Below are positions 23,284 through 35,422 of a stretch of DNA of 64,000 bases, piece after piece. Within the stretch, counting starts at the first letter, position 1; the number at the start of each line of letters is the position of its first letter. Origin of the DNA: Daedaleopsis sinensis (lineage: Eukaryota > Basidiomycota > Agaricomycetes > Polyporales > Polyporaceae); contig CM066301.1 in the NCBI GenBank assembly GCA_033807695.1, forward strand, positions 496,001-560,000, in the 5' to 3' direction. Under the pieces are notes generated by a model. It did no database searches. It saw only the letters and a program-made list of their open reading frames with translations, and was not told the DNA's origin. The position numbers were made by a program, and so were the translations under genes.

Positions 23284-24975
23284 TCAGTGGATTGTCAAGA
23301 CGTCTACCAGACTCGCCAGCCGTGGCAGGATCGGTGCAGCGACCGTCCTGAATAAGTCTGGGTCAGTTGGTATCGCAGCGAGGCTCTGGAACTCCTCCTT
23401 CATCTTGCTCGGCTTCGTAGCGTAAAGCTCCAGTCTTCCACATCGCGTGGAAGCGCCCTCCAGAACGGATGCAAGAGCGTCGAGGCCGAGGAGGACCTCT
23501 CCCTCCTCTGGGTCTGCTGGCACTACCCATGCCAACGTCAAACCACTCGACTCCGCATCGGGACGGTGACTGCCGCGGCCCAGGAACATCTCCGCGAAGT
23601 GCACTCTGACGGCGCGCGACGTTCGGCCGAAGAGCTCGAGTCGACGGAGGTAGGGGAGCCGCTGGAACAGAAGATTCCACGACGTGAACGGGAAGGTGTC
23701 CATGATGTCGATCGCGAGCGTGTGCAGAGCGCCATGCTCGCATGCTCCGAATAGAAGCTCGAGGAATCGGTATAGAGTGGTTTCGCTACCGGCGATCGGA
23801 GTCGCTATGTGCAACCGCTCCTGACCTCCGGCGTAACACCGCGCAACGGTCTGGGGCGAGTATTCCATCTGGTAGATGTGCAGATAGTCGATGGGAGACT
23901 GATCACGGAATCGCTGCATGTAGTCGTCCGGTACAGCGTCGAGGAAGGTCTCTCCATCAGAGTCGATAATGATGTTGATCGCGGTCGACGAAGGGATATG
24001 GAGACAGTGAAGCATTTTCCGCAAGCGCTTCGCCTGGTCCTGAAGGGTGAGACTGCGCAGCTGCGGGAGGCTTACGGCTTGTAGGTCCGCGTCGTACGAG
24101 TCGGCCTGATCCGCCCATTCGTCCGGCATTGGGGAAAGCAGCGCGAGCGTTTTTAGAGCAACGCACCGTTGCAAGGCCTGACCTACGACGTGCCCGGGCT
24201 CACGCACTTCGCCGCTGATGGTGAGATCTTCGAGGGTGCTGCCAACCGTGAACGTGGACGTGAGGAGGGCACCCTCGATGCACAGCTCGCGTAGGTGGGG
24301 AAGGTATTGGGAATCAAGCAAGAGCTGTGGCAGGGAGGACTGGTGCCCACATGTCGCACGGAGGGTGCGCAGGTTGAGTAAGCTACCCGAGGATAGTGCT
24401 GCCGCAAGCGTGGCGACTTGATCGGTATAGACTACGTGCACGGTGAGAGACACCAATTGAAAGGAATGAGGAGAGAGGATGTTCCATGCCGTATGGAACC
24501 AGTGCACTGTGGTGATGGTTAGGGGAAGGTTGCCAGATTTTGCGAGCGCAACTCGGAGGAAGTCCTGATCAGCAGTCTCCCTGAGGTAGAACTGTTCGTT
24601 CTCTATTGTGTTCGCCCAGACATGAGGTGTGCTTGTGATCACCGCGTTCCAGTGGCGACAGACCCGCGCGATTTGGAGCTCTCGCCGAGTGGTGCACGCA
24701 TAGACGAATATTTTGGCCAGTAGCTCGGAGGGCAGGATATGAATGGATGACTGTGTGTTCCGCAATGTGCGGAAAGTGGCAATGTAACCTTCAATCTCCT
24801 TGATACGTCTCCTGTAGTCCTCGATTCGAGCATCAGCCCACGCGGGCACATCGCTAGGAGAGAGCTTGCTGAGCGATATCCGCTCATCGATGGGCAGATT
24901 GGACCCTAGGACGTCGAGGTATCGCGATGTGACAAGGGTCGCTTGAGATTCGGACCCGGACTGAGCCATTGTCAT
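23284..24975 (-). CDS. F-box/LRR protein, intact copy A
   Basis: Single uninterrupted frame of 563 codons from ATG 24975 (MTMAQSGSESQ) to TAG. After a short N-terminal linker (LGSNLPIDERISLSKLSP) comes a coiled coil (DARIEDYRRRIKEIEGYI), then an F-box-like domain with IHILPSELLAKIFVYAC and QIARVCRHWNAVITSTPHVW, which should bind SKP1. About 400 residues of irregular leucine-rich segments follow, ending PRLASLVDVLTIH. Such proteins are predicted substrate receptors of SCF ubiquitin ligases; the target cannot be inferred. Copies B (45 kb), C (56 kb) and others in this window are close relatives. The upstream region carries a TATA box and a probable intron in the 5' leader (donor GTACGAGTGAG about 80 nt upstream), conserved between copies. 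It lies directly downstream of the GH5 gene on the same strand. Confidence 0.85.
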   Translation of the reverse strand: MTMAQSGSESQATLVTSRYLDVLGSNLPIDERISLSKLSPSDVPAWADARIEDYRRRIKEIEGYIATFRTLRNTQSSIHILPSELLAKIFVYACTTRRELQIARVCRHWNAVITSTPHVWANTIENEQFYLRETADQDFLRVALAKSGNLPLTITTVHWFHTAWNILSPHSFQLVSLTVHVVYTDQVATLAAALSSGSLLNLRTLRATCGHQSSLPQLLLDSQYLPHLRELCIEGALLTSTFTVGSTLEDLTISGEVREPGHVVGQALQRCVALKTLALLSPMPDEWADQADSYDADLQAVSLPQLRSLTLQDQAKRLRKMLHCLHIPSSTAINIIIDSDGETFLDAVPDDYMQRFRDQSPIDYLHIYQMEYSPQTVARCYAGGQERLHIATPIAGSETTLYRFLELLFGACEHGALHTLAIDIMDTFPFTSWNLLFQRLPYLRRLELFGRTSRAVRVHFAEMFLGRGSHRPDAESSGLTLAWVVPADPEEGEVLLGLDALASVLEGASTRCGRLELYATKPSKMKEEFQSLAAIPTDPDLFRTVAAPILPRLASLVDVLTIH

Positions 24976-25542
24976 CACTTGCAACCTCTGGAGGTAGACA
25001 CTGCGCAGACAATGAGTTCAGTCCGATATTGAGCATGAGAGGTCTCACTCGTACCGGTTCGTAAGATTGCCTGTGGCCTGGCCAAGCCTGGAACCTGAAG
25101 CTCTTGCAGATTATATAGGAGACGAGAATAGATAACATGCGGAGACCACGTTGCAATGGCGCTTCCGACATCCTTCAAGTTCGATCCACTACAAGGACTT
25201 TGGAGTTTTCTCCCTACGCAAAGTTTTCGATAACATTGTTCGCAACGCACTGTGCACATAACGCAAAATCTCCGACAGCATTGCCTGAAAAGAACATGTC
25301 AATAACTGCCCATAAGCACAACTTGAAGCACCAACACAGATAGCGATATGTAGAGATAGACTTACCGTCAACCCGTGGGGAGCATCTCGCCGATGTCATC
25401 TTCCCAACGTCCGGGATCAACGCAAAGAATCTGGAATCCATTGTAATGCGTGTATATAGTACAGTCATGAATCCAACCGGACTAGACTACATAGCGCAGG
25501 CGAGAGCGAGAGCGACAAGCGAGATGGTGAAGCACAACAAGT
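24976..25542 (-). promoter_or_regulatory. GH5/F-box intergenic region with conserved core promoter and leader intron
   Basis: This spacer is repeated, inverted, at 55685-56173. The TATATAA (minus strand, 25117-25111) and the following TCTGCA are kept in all three full-length F-box copies, as is a GTACGAGT donor about 75 nt further on and an acceptor just before the ATG. That points to a real promoter and a spliced 5' leader. A second TATA-like motif (25453-25458) precedes an ATG near 25441 with a 26-codon frame (MDSRFFALIPDVGKM) ending at a GTAAGT donor. In the 55.8-kb copy the same frame has a stop before the donor, so this may be an upstream non-coding exon. Confidence 0.5.
25111..25117 (-). 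promoter_or_regulatory. TATA box of F-box copy A
   Basis: TATATAA on the minus strand within CTCCTATATAATCTGCA, about 140 nt before the ATG. The same string occurs at 44901 and 56035 upstream of the sister genes. Confidence 0.6.
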
Positions 25543-28505
25543 CTACATGATGGCGCAGCATCCATCCAAGCACCAGCTCACAAGAGACGTACACGAGCGC
25601 GACTCCTCCTCAGCGGTCTTGATCGTCCCGTCCGCCCGCTTGATGACGATAGTGTACTCGCGTGGGGCACCGCTCGACGGGACAGGGTACCACCACTTCA
25701 GCGTCTGGCCGGACACGCTCCACCGTCCCTCTGAGACGTTGACGTTCAGAGAGAGCAGTGGCGAGTCAGCCGTTACTAACCGCAGCGGGTCCGCAGCGTC
25801 AGGGTATGGGGATCGCGAGAAGTCATCTGAGGACTTCGATGGCAGATCGTCTACAACGCTCGGCGTGATGGATCCGAGCACGGGGGACTGTTCCTGCTGC
25901 GTGTCCGACAGCAGCTCGTCGCTCGCGAAGTGAATGACCGGCACATAGATCTCGGTGGGGAGCTCCGCCTCGTCCGGGCTGCGCAACTCTGAGGATGAGA
26001 GGCCTAAGCGCTCGCTTCGAGGCGCGTCTTCAGGTCGCACGCGTACGGTCAGCTTGAACTCGGCCTTCGAGATGTCGAACTGGATATTGGTGGGGACACC
26101 GACGACAGCGGTAGGGTAGGGACGGCAGAACGCCTTGGCTGCGCGCGCCCCGTCGGTGAGGAACTCGTAGAGGTTGTCCCTGCTCGAGACGGGGAGAGCC
26201 GACGATGGCAGCTTCGATACGACCGTATCCTCGTCAGACGGGCTTTCCCCTTGTGTAAGAGTAGCGAGGGACACGCTCGAGGCGGCCGCAGACTGGGCGA
26301 AGGATGCATGGCCCTTCTTGAGCAGGACAGCGGACGACGAGTCGTTCAAGCCCATCCGGTACCGCGCCGTCGGCTTCAGGTCGTTCTCGCTCCAGATACT
26401 CAGGTCCTCCATATTCCACCCGTCGCCCCACTCGTGAGAGTTGTCCGGACAATAGTTCCAGATCGTGTAGTTGAGCGCATTAGGCCCGTCGGCGGCGTTC
26501 ATGCTCGCGTCGAGCGCCTTCTGCTGGCTCGAGAAGTCGCCCTTGTACTTGCCGCCGTCCGTCCATCCGTACGCCTTCTTCCCGTCCATGTCGTATGGAA
26601 TTCCGATCTCGCCGATGATGGTCGGGTACGCGCCCAATATCTTCGCGTCGTCCTTCAGGTAGCCGAGTTGCTCCTGAAGACACTTTCGGATCGCGCGCTC
26701 ACCGATCCTCAGAGCGGGTAGGGTCGACGAGTACTTCCCACGAATGAGGCCCAGGGCGTCGGCGTTGATGTTGCTCCAGTGTCTCGTGACGAGCGTCAGT
26801 CCGTCATAATAATGGGTGGACAGACAGCATCGCCCCTTGAGGTAAGTCTCGTCGAGGTGTGGCGGGGGCTCGAACACCGGCGGTGCGACGAACAGAATGG
26901 CCTCCGGGTGTGATTCCCGAATGCGCTTCGCGAAGACCTGCCAGTGCGGGCGCCAGAAGTCATCGATGAACACGACCTCCTCCCTGTTCGACCAGTACCG
27001 GAAGTAATCAGGGATTAGAACGGCACCGCTCGCGACGTCCCAGACGCCGTGCTGCGCCCATACGCACGTCCCGAGCTTCCAGCCGGGGTCGCGCCGCCAA
27101 CCCCACTTCGGATGGACACCCTCTGGCTCGGTCTCGGGGTCGGCCCACATCTTGAGTCCTTGCGGGTCGATGGTCACAGACTTATCCTGCTTCGGTCCCG
27201 TAGACGTGAATATCCAATGCTCGACGGTTTGCGCTTGACCCATGCCCAGACGAAAGGACTGCGCAGGCGACGGGAAGGGGCCCTTCTTGAGTGTGGAGCC
27301 CTGCTTCGTCGGGACGGTATTCAAGTCCGCGTACCCACAAAGGCCCTCGTATGGCTCGTTGATGCTATCCCAACCGATGATACAGTCATCCTGAAGGTCG
27401 CCGGCGTCGCGAATCTTGTCTGCGAGCTGAGCGAATGCGGCGATGTAGTGGGACTGCAGATAGTCTTGGATGTTCTTCCCGTCGATGACGCATTTCGGAG
27501 CGAATTCGCGGCCTGCGAAGAACAGGGTGAACAGTGTCTGTGACGCAAGACGACCATAGTTTGTGCTCCATATCATTGCGGGGAGATCTGCCGGTGAGGG
27601 GGCGGAAGGGGCGGGGTATTCAGAGTGTAGGATAGCACCGAGCGTCGCAGTGAAGTTACGGGGATTGATGCCACATGCAAGGATGGTCCAGTATGGGGCA
27701 CCAGAGCCTCCGGAAAATCGCGACCACTGTGATGGGGTTTTATTAGCTCATGATTCACTACGCTTCCGGATGCCGTGACATGGAATATTTGACCGAGTCT
27801 GTGCGAGAGCGCGACTCGAACGCGCGAGGTGAACCATCCACGCAGTTGGTGCATGGCCCCCAAAGGCGTATACGCAGGTTATCAGACGATGTAGACATGT
27901 CTCCGTCTCTGTCTGCTCCTGCTCTTCGAGGCAGAGACATGCCAATGACGCCTTCCTAGTTTACCATGCAGTCCCTTGGAAGTGGTAATAAGGACGCATG
28001 TAGTGTGGATATAGACTCACAATATCTTGATGAGGATCCATATACACCCTGAATCCATGCTCCTTGCATTTCCGGAGGACACGGACCGTGTAGTCGATGA
28101 ACTCGTGGTCGTACTTCCCACTGCACTGGATTCAGAGCCGGAAGGCGAGACTAGAAGATATAGAACTCACGGCCCTGCATGCTCTAAAGACTCCCAGGTA
28201 ACGACGTAACGGAGCATATTGAAGCCCCAGCCCTTGAGACGCGCGAGGTGGACGTCGGCGGACCCGTCGTCGAGGTTGAGTGGTCTCCCGACAAAGCTCA
28301 TCTGCCCACTCTCGCCACTTTCCCAAAAGCCATCGAGCTGTTGTGACTGTGCACCAACAGGGGCCTTGTCAGCGCCGGATAGGTTGACACCGCGGAGGAG
28401 GAGAGTACGGCCAGCGTTGTCGACGAATTGGGCGTCCGTGGTGTGTATGAAGTGAGGAGGCACGGGCTTGCCCGTTGCAGGCGACACAGACGGAACTCGG
28501 GGCAT
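25543..28505 (-). CDS. GH5 glycosidase, glucosylceramidase / steryl-glucosidase type, C-terminal CAIM
   Basis: Exons on the minus strand are 28505-28171, 28120-28021 and 27726-25543, in phase, giving 872 residues. The N-terminus [21 protein letters not shown], then [16 protein letters not shown] (acid/base Glu) and [16 protein letters not shown] (nucleophile Glu) fit family GH5, nearest to the fungal group that cleaves glucosylceramide or ergosteryl-glucoside (EGCrP1/EGCrP2-like). There is no signal peptide, consistent with intracellular action. The last residues are [13 protein letters not shown] fits a CaaX farnesylation signal and the nearby Cys could be palmitoylated, so membrane anchoring is plausible (inference). 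An ATG 31 codons upstream is also in frame, but the chosen one starts where similarity to the duplicate at 47.3 kb begins. Intron 2 (294 nt) is unusually long. A broken inverted copy lies at 47-56 kb. Confidence 0.88.
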
Positions 28506-30159
28506 CGGATTCGTAGAGGGTATTCGTGAGCTCGTCGCTGTGGACGTCGTCGAGGAACTTGAAGGGAGTAGGAAGAGCTGGGGAAAGTGGGACCACATTC
28601 AATTTCCTATTATCCCCACTCTAGTCACGACTACAAGCCTTACAAATTTGGCTGTTACAATGGTCAATCCCGAGGATTTTCCGAAAGTATGACGCAACAT
28701 CATCATATTAATCCAGTAAACAACTTCGTTTTCTCTTGTTCCATCTCTCCTCGAGCCTCCCTCCATCTCAACGTAAATACCGTCAGTCTTTGGCCCTTAT
28801 GTTTTGCCTCCAAGAAAGGATCCTTTGCAAGGCAAGGAAGATTTAAAGAAAACAGTTTTGCCAGTGCGGTACCGGGTAAAAGTCAGTGAGTGCTCGTTTA
28901 CCTCACCGCACTAGCCGACGATTCTGCGCACCAGCCATACTCACCACACCCACAGGTAGAGACCCTGCCTTTAGGGATGGTATAGCAACCCGAGAGGGGC
29001 GGCAGCCCTTTACTTGGGAAACTTCGCGCTACTAGGCTACCGAACTCCGAGTCCAATCGCCGCTCGCGGCGCAACCGGTATCTCACCATCACCTCACACA
29101 TCACCTCTACAGTAGTTATCCATCATCCAGCTTTCAAGCTGTAAGCATAAGCCCCCCGCAGTGGCAAGGGCACGGGTAGCTGCTAGTTCTGTGGAACTTG
29201 AGGAGGAGAGGATCTCCGATATCTTCTATATCTTCCGGAGGTGAGCAAAGATCCGGTCACTGCAGTGTCTAGGACGTCGGAATATCCATGCGACGACGAT
29301 ATTCATCATGCGTTGGAAGCTGCTCTCTTGACGCTGTTCTCGATGTCGGCGACTTGCTCAGCATCGGACGGACGGACCTTGCATTTACAGCATTTACGCA
29401 AGAAAACATGCGTTTACCTTGCGTATCCAGCGCGCTCGGTGTCTTCTAGCTAGATTCTGGATGAACTTCTCCCGGACGATGATCTCAACATCTCTCCGTC
29501 CTCATCCTCTCGGGCGCTCATTTGCCCAAGGCGTTCAATATTCGAGGGGGCAAGGCACAGAGCGACCACAGCCTCATCCTCCCTCCGGCAGGCAGGGCTC
29601 TGTTTCCCCGTTCAGTGATCTGATGTCAGCACGGACGTCGTCGGACACGAGGGCGACAAATCCAACACGGTTGGCCCACGGTACGTTTCTGTTCATCCGT
29701 CGAATTCGAGACAGAACTATGCGCTCACACCTGTACTGCCCCCTCTGCGACCTACTAGACGCCCCTCACAGCCCACGACATCATTCGCCCAGACGCTCTC
29801 GTAATATCATTTCTTACCGCTGCCTATCTATGCCTGGATATGTCGAACCTGTTCCGTGCTGTGCGCATTCTGGAAACCGCCCACACTTCAGTCTGCCAGC
29901 TCCCTCTCTCCACTCGTGTTTTCATCATGTCATTCTTCCGACCAGAATTCCATGGCCATCATCTCATTGCAAAGCTCGGACGTCGCACTCTCTGCCCACT
30001 TCAACTCGACAGAAGCTGTGGGAGGTCGTGTTACCTTTTCATCGCCTTGCACCTCGTCGGAACGACCTTGTCCACGTTCCCGCCGCTTCCTCAATGTTAT
30101 AAGAACCTCCGACACGGACGTATCTATCCCCCGAAGCTGGCTGGCCCCGACGTTCATAT
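28506..30159. other. Long intergenic region between divergent genes
   Basis: About 1.65 kb between the GH5 start and the Ser/Pro-rich gene. I looked for coding exons and RNA genes and found none I could support. 28900-29110 has several short G+C-rich hairpins but no tRNA or 5S signature. The right end has the pyrimidine-rich character of a promoter. Confidence 0.5.
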
Positions 30160-31840
30160 ATGAACCAAGACCACACCTACCCCTTGCCAGACTTGTCTCA
30201 TTGTCATGTCGGTACTCATGATCAGCCCCCCGGCCGTCCCACTCCAGGCTTCTTATCCTGGCCGTGGGAGAAAGTGAGTTATTGTTTTCAAAGTGTGCGT
30301 ATGATGCCGTAAAGAATAGCACGCTGAACATATGTCTATCTACAGCAGCAACAGCTTGTGCAGCACTGGGAGCGGTTCGCTCACACATGGTCGCAGACCT
30401 CATCGAGCACATCACACAATCCATATCCTACGCCGACGCAGTTGCAGCAACACAGCTTGCCAGACCTGTCCCCTCTCTCCAGCCAATCTCAATCGGAATA
30501 TTCGAGCCAGGATGGACCGGTGAGCATTCTCCCGAGCTGCTCGCTGAGTGGTCACTCATGCGCTTCGCAGATATTGTCGCCGCTTCCTCTGCAAGGAATG
30601 CAACAGCTCATCCCATATGCGGATGTCGTCACACCCCCTACGCCTCCCGCTTCCGACACCGCGCTGCACTCACCCGCATCATCGTATCATACACCGTATA
30701 CCTCCCTAATGGATCCGAGTACACTCGCGCTAGTGCCCTCCCCGACCTCTCCATATGCGTCGTCCTTCGGAAGCCCATTTACGCAGCTTTCGCCCATGAT
30801 GTCGCCCACACACATAGGGCAGTCGCATACGTCGCCCGCGCTCTCGACCATGATGAGCTACAGTCTCAACATGAGCTCGCCCTCCTTGGCCTCCCCGATG
30901 AGCTTCTACAGCATGAACTCCCCCGCGATGGCCTCTACATCCAGCCTGTACAGTACGAGCCAGATTGAGTCTGCGTCTCCTGCGATGCATTCGTTACCGC
31001 CTACAGAGTCTCCCGCTAGCCATCCGGTCTCCCTGTATCCCCAGATGGACGTCCTGTCAGCACAGCAATACGTCCCATATCAGCTACAGCCGAGCCTGCC
31101 GCCGTCGATCTCCCAATCCGTTGCTCATCGTCCCCATCCCCATCCCCTGCCTTATTTCGGGATGGACGCATACCGCGAGCGACGGCCGTCTGCGATCCCC
31201 CACCCTCTCCCCTCCAAACATCCCATTCCGCAGCGGAGGCGTGTCCCGCAATCGGTCAAGCTGAGCGAGAAGCGCAACCTGTCGTTTGCAGAGCACTTCA
31301 AGCTGGACGGCGCGGCAGGGGTCCCGGTGCGCGGTATCCTCGACGGGGACATCATCGTCGACGGCCACGACGAACGTGTCCTCGAGCGGACCGGTGTGCG
31401 CCAAATCCGTGTGGTGATCGCTGTACGTCTGGTGCCTCTTTGCCTATCTGTATGTGGGCCATGAACTCACTGTGATCTGCGTCCGTCCACAGTGGCCAGG
31501 GTACCAGCAAGTCGGGACGTACATCCACGTGCAGGACAGCGGCCGGTTCATCACGCGCGGGCAGCTCGCGAAGCTCGTCTGCGCCCACATATCGCGGGCG
31601 GTGGAGAAAAGCGCCGTAAGTCCCACTCCCATCATCACCTTGTGCCACCATTACGATGTTTGTAGCTAACCCGAGATCCTGTAGAAAAAGCGTCCGAACT
31701 TTAGCTCCAGCCGCGATGCGCGCCGGTGGACTCTGAGCACTAGCAAGGGCCAGCAGGGCGTGTCCATAGATAACCTATGGCTCCTCTGTGTCGCCCCCGC
31801 CGCCCACAACATTTGGATCGCGGAGCTCGAGGTCCTATAA
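30160..31840 (+). CDS. Ser/Pro/Gln-rich protein with a conserved-looking C-terminal module
   Basis: Exons 30160-30273, 30346-31422, 31493-31615 and 31685-31840 are all in phase 0 and give 489 residues. The start MNQDHTYPLPDL was chosen because it is the only ATG whose frame runs through the first intron into QQQLVQHWERFAHTW. Residues ~50-300 are low-complexity Ser/Pro/Thr/Met/Tyr, typical of transcriptional regulators or RNA-binding scaffolds. Then comes a basic region (KLSEKRNLSFAEHFKL) and a compact C-terminal module carried on three exons: RGILDGDIIVDG, WPGYQQVGTYIHVQ, ITRGQLAKLVCAHISRAVEK and NLWLLCVAPAAHNIWIAELE. I do not recognise this module. Exon-phase regularity and the clean end support a real gene. 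Nuclear location is a guess. Confidence 0.72.
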
Positions 31841-32778
31841 CATATGCTCGTCTCCTTGGGCCAACTCCTTCTAGTGGTCGCTTCGATTTCTCCGAGATAT
31901 GCCTGCCTACCTTACCCGCTCTACACTATCGTCGCCCTCCTAACATCTCGTCTCTCAATGAGCAAACTCAGTCTCGCACCGGGACAACCGGCGCACCGGA
32001 TCCCTCGCATCACATCGACATCGTCTTCGTCTTCGTTCTCGCACTGCTCTGCAGCGATTGCGCTGAGGCCGCATCTTCGCTCTCGTCCGTGTTCTTGTCT
32101 CTTGCCCTTGAACCATCTGTTGTTTCATGATATTTCTGTCTCATTGTAAAGCAGCGGCGGTCGTATAATAATCACACAACACTCCGTCCGCCTATCATCA
32201 GCTGTACATGTACCATCTCGCTCCTACATATCGACTTCTGATCCTGCAGCACGCGTATATGTATGTTTCCTCACCGGGGCAGCAAACGCCTTGAACTTTC
32301 TTGAACGCTTGATCCGAACTTTATGCTCATCAAGGTATACTATCCCGGACAACTTGACATATACACTCAGCCTCGTTCCAACTATCACTACACCACCTGC
32401 GCTGCGCCCAGCTCTCGTGCGCCCATACTGTGTACAACATCGGTGTCTCTATCCATACCATTAATCAAACACAGCATGCATGACTCCAAGACGGGAGAGA
32501 CAGTAGGTGCGACAACGAACCCGGAAAGCGTGGACATGGGTGGATGGGGACGTTCGCGGGAACGTTATGATATTGTAATGGTGTCCGGAGAAGTGCGGGT
32601 GATAGGGGGCTGCGGCGGGATGTCTGGACAAAGCGAGCATGATAACGATGGTATGTCTAAGGTCCACGGTCAAGGCTAGAAGGCGCGTCGCAGCCCCTCG
32701 CGAGGGCGTGCAGAAAGGGCGTGCGATACGATAGAGGGGCGAAGACGGGCTGCGAGCGCGAGAGCTATACGGGGGTCA
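31841..32778. other. Intergenic between convergent genes
   Basis: About 940 nt between the stop of the Ser/Pro-rich gene and the stop of eIF2A. It must hold both 3' UTRs. No coding sequence with splice support is visible. Confidence 0.55.
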
Positions 32779-35176
32779 TTACGAGGATATCCCGAGCCCC
32801 GCGAGCTCCTTCCGGATCTCCGCCTCGGTGTCGATCTTCTTGAGCTGCGTCGTCTCGAGCCGCTCACCCTTCTTCTGCTTCTCCTTGAGCTCCTCGATCG
32901 CCTTGAGCTGCACGCACGCCGCCGCTCGTCAGCCCCAAGCGTAGCTACATAGCACACCGAGCACGCACCTTCTTGCTCAAATTCCTGACCTTCTTCGCGG
33001 TCAAGTCGAGCCCACCGTCGCCACCAGGCGTCGGGGGCACAGACGTGCTCCCGGCCCCGGCGGTGTCCGCATCTAAATCGCCATTGACAGGAATGTCGAT
33101 AGAGGGAAGTGCGCTGGCATCGGCAGGCGCCGCGGCCGCGTCCTTCTTCGGCCCCTCCTTCTCCTTCCCGCCCTTGCGTTTCCGTCCGCGCTTGTCCTGG
33201 TCGCCGCCAGGTTGGCGGACGGGGGAAGGCGACGTGGGCGCACCAGGGACATGCTTGCGCCCGTTCTGGAACCGACCGGGCGCAGGACTCCGGCTGTATC
33301 GTCCGTTCGGCGTCGACTGCCCGCTGGGCGTATCGTCTTCTCGTTTGTACACTAAAGACGCTTCTAGACCGCGCGCGCCTGGCGGGCGATATGCGCCCGC
33401 CGGCTTCGTCGGCGTGGGCTTCGCAACTGCGACGTGCTGGACAACACTAGAGGAGGGTGCGGGTGCTTGCGGGATGTTTTGGGGAAACGGTGTAACAGCA
33501 TCTATAGGCGCTGGTCGCCAAGACACCTGGTAAAGCTCCTCGATGAGCTGCACGTGTACGAGCGGTCCTGTACAGTGCCAGATCTTGATGCCGTTGTCCA
33601 CACGTAGACGCGGAGAGAGGGTCGCCGTGAGCAGGAACCGTCCGTCTGGCGACCACTCGCAATGGGAAGTGTTGGACGCGTCAATGGTGGTGACTTTAGT
33701 GAGTGTCCGACGGTCGTAGACGTCTACTTTGCCCGCAAGGTTGCCGAAGCCGGCGATGGTAATCAGCCGGCCTTGCGGGTTGAAGGCGATGAAGTTGCAG
33801 AACGCAGTTCCAAAATCATGGAGGGTGCGCGCGCGCTGGTCGAACAGCATCGTCTTGGCGGGCATGACTGTGGATGACGAAGGTAAGCGGATGAACCGAT
33901 GAGTGTACACGCTACGCACACCCGTAAATGACCCCGAACTCCTTGGAATTTGGACTCCATCCAAAGTCGTGGACGGGACCCTCCTTGTCCAATGTCACGC
34001 GACAGTCAAAGTTCCCAGCGGCGCTGAGCAGATACAAGCCACCGGTCTCTCCGTAGTAACTCTTGTTGGCTTGGTCCACGTCGGTCTGCGTGAGGATAAG
34101 CACCTGCGTGCCGAGCGTGTTCCACTTGATCTGTGAGCGTTGTGCCTTGAAGAACGTCTTTTGGCAGGTAGGGGCCCCGGCAAGAGAGCTTAGGCTATAG
34201 ATCTTTACGATGGCCGGTTGACCCTAGATTCTATGTCAGCGAATGTTCTGTAGTCGATTGGGGATGGACTGGGATAGATGAAGCCCTGCAGCAGCTGAGA
34301 GTGCAAGGAATGTTTGTGGTCATAGCGCGCACGTTCAGAGCTACATTCTGAGGAGACATGACTTGTCACCAATCTTACGAAGGACGGCGCATGATAGTCT
34401 GTCGTGATAGAGAAGCATCCTACCCGAGGATGCAGCTTCGGACACACGAGTTGCAGATGTACCGAAGGCAAAGGCGGAACCAGTAGGATGTCGGGGACAG
34501 CTGATAGAGCTGAGACAAAGAGATGCAACGGATCACACACCTTTTTCTCCGCTACGAAGACAGCCACGGAGGGGTTAAGTCCCGGGCTGAGAGTGATGGA
34601 GGTGGCACCCTCAACCTTCAACTTGTCCACTACGCCCTTAGACCACTCCGCAGGCCTGAACACCTGGATCTCCTGGCCGACCAGACGGACAGCATGCGAC
34701 TCGGAGATAGTGTACTGGAGTTCCCACCCGTCTTGCGACTTTTGCGAGAAGGCGACGAGCTCTTCTCCGGTTGAAACGGAGAAGACACGAAGGTTCTTGT
34801 GCTGCGCGCCCTCTTCGAGCTTTTGTGGCCTCTCCCAGATTGACAGATACGTCCCCCGAGGTGAGAAACTGATGTCTACTATGTTGGGAATCTGGAGGTC
34901 TTGGACGAGCTGCGCACCCTCGGCTTGGAAGATGCGGACGCCAGTAGGGATGGCGTAGGCAAAGAGACGTCCATCGGAGCTGTAGTGGAACGTCCTGGCC
35001 GGTACCTCGGGTGCTTGGAGGCCATCGATGGGGTCATAGTTAGGCGTTCCACCCACGAGACCGAACGCCTTTTGCGCGCGGACTGTCCGAGCGAAAACCA
35101 GTCAGAAAACGAGGAGACACACGGCTTGATCAGTGCGAGACTGACAGGCGTACTGCTGGGACGGTTGAGAGGCCAT
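32779..35176 (-). CDS. Translation initiation factor eIF2A
   Basis: WD-repeat protein implicated in non-canonical, GTP-independent delivery of initiator tRNA to the 40S ribosome. Exons are 35176-35146, 35082-34541, 34223-33920, 33867-32969 and 32907-32779, in phase, giving 634 residues. Family marks are FGLVGGTPNYDPIDG, YLSIWERP, NKSYYGETGGLYLL, VIYGFMPAKTMLFD, FNPQGRLITIAGFGNLAG, WSPDGRFLLTATLSPRLRVDNG and IKIWHCTG. A basic Lys-rich tail with PPGAR follows and then a C-terminal coiled coil (LKAIEELKEKQKKG, LKKIDTEAEIRKEL). Choosing the donor GTGCGT at 33919 rather than GTGTGC two nucleotides earlier restores the family's YGFMPAK. Intron 2 (34540-34224, 317 nt) is long for this genome. The start region is shared with CDC73 as a divergent promoter. 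Confidence 0.93.
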
Positions 35177-35422
35177 TCTGTGCACAAGAGCGGGTGTTAG
35201 AAGCAAGCTAATGCTTCAGGCGGAAGGGGACAATGTGGTCGAGACTTGAGATCTTGAGAGTTCAAATCAGCCTCCATCACCCAAAAAATGGCTGGGTCAC
35301 ACGTGGTCACAGCGTGATTGGGCAATGTCACGAGGCACGTCAGGGCGCGTCTGGCTGAGGCTTCCTACCCTCCACCACCTGCCTCGTCGTCGCTGTTTAC
35401 TGTCTCGTTGCTGTTGACGCCA
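35177..35422. promoter_or_regulatory. Divergent promoter shared by eIF2A and CDC73
   Basis: Only 246 nt separate the two start codons, which point away from each other. Two housekeeping genes of gene expression are therefore likely driven by one bidirectional promoter. No clear TATA box is seen in either direction. Confidence 0.6.

Noticed and set aside
26251..27543. Plus-strand frames across the GH5 gene
   Set aside because: Antisense shadows of a strongly supported exon; their Arg/Val-rich composition mirrors the GH5 codons.
27808..27840. tRNA-like string GCGACTCGAACGCGC inside GH5 intron 2
   Set aside because: No matching anticodon stem or acceptor pairing around it on either strand.
28900..29110. 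Possible structured RNA or rRNA fragment
   Set aside because: Several small hairpins, but no 5S, tRNA or snRNA signature could be matched.
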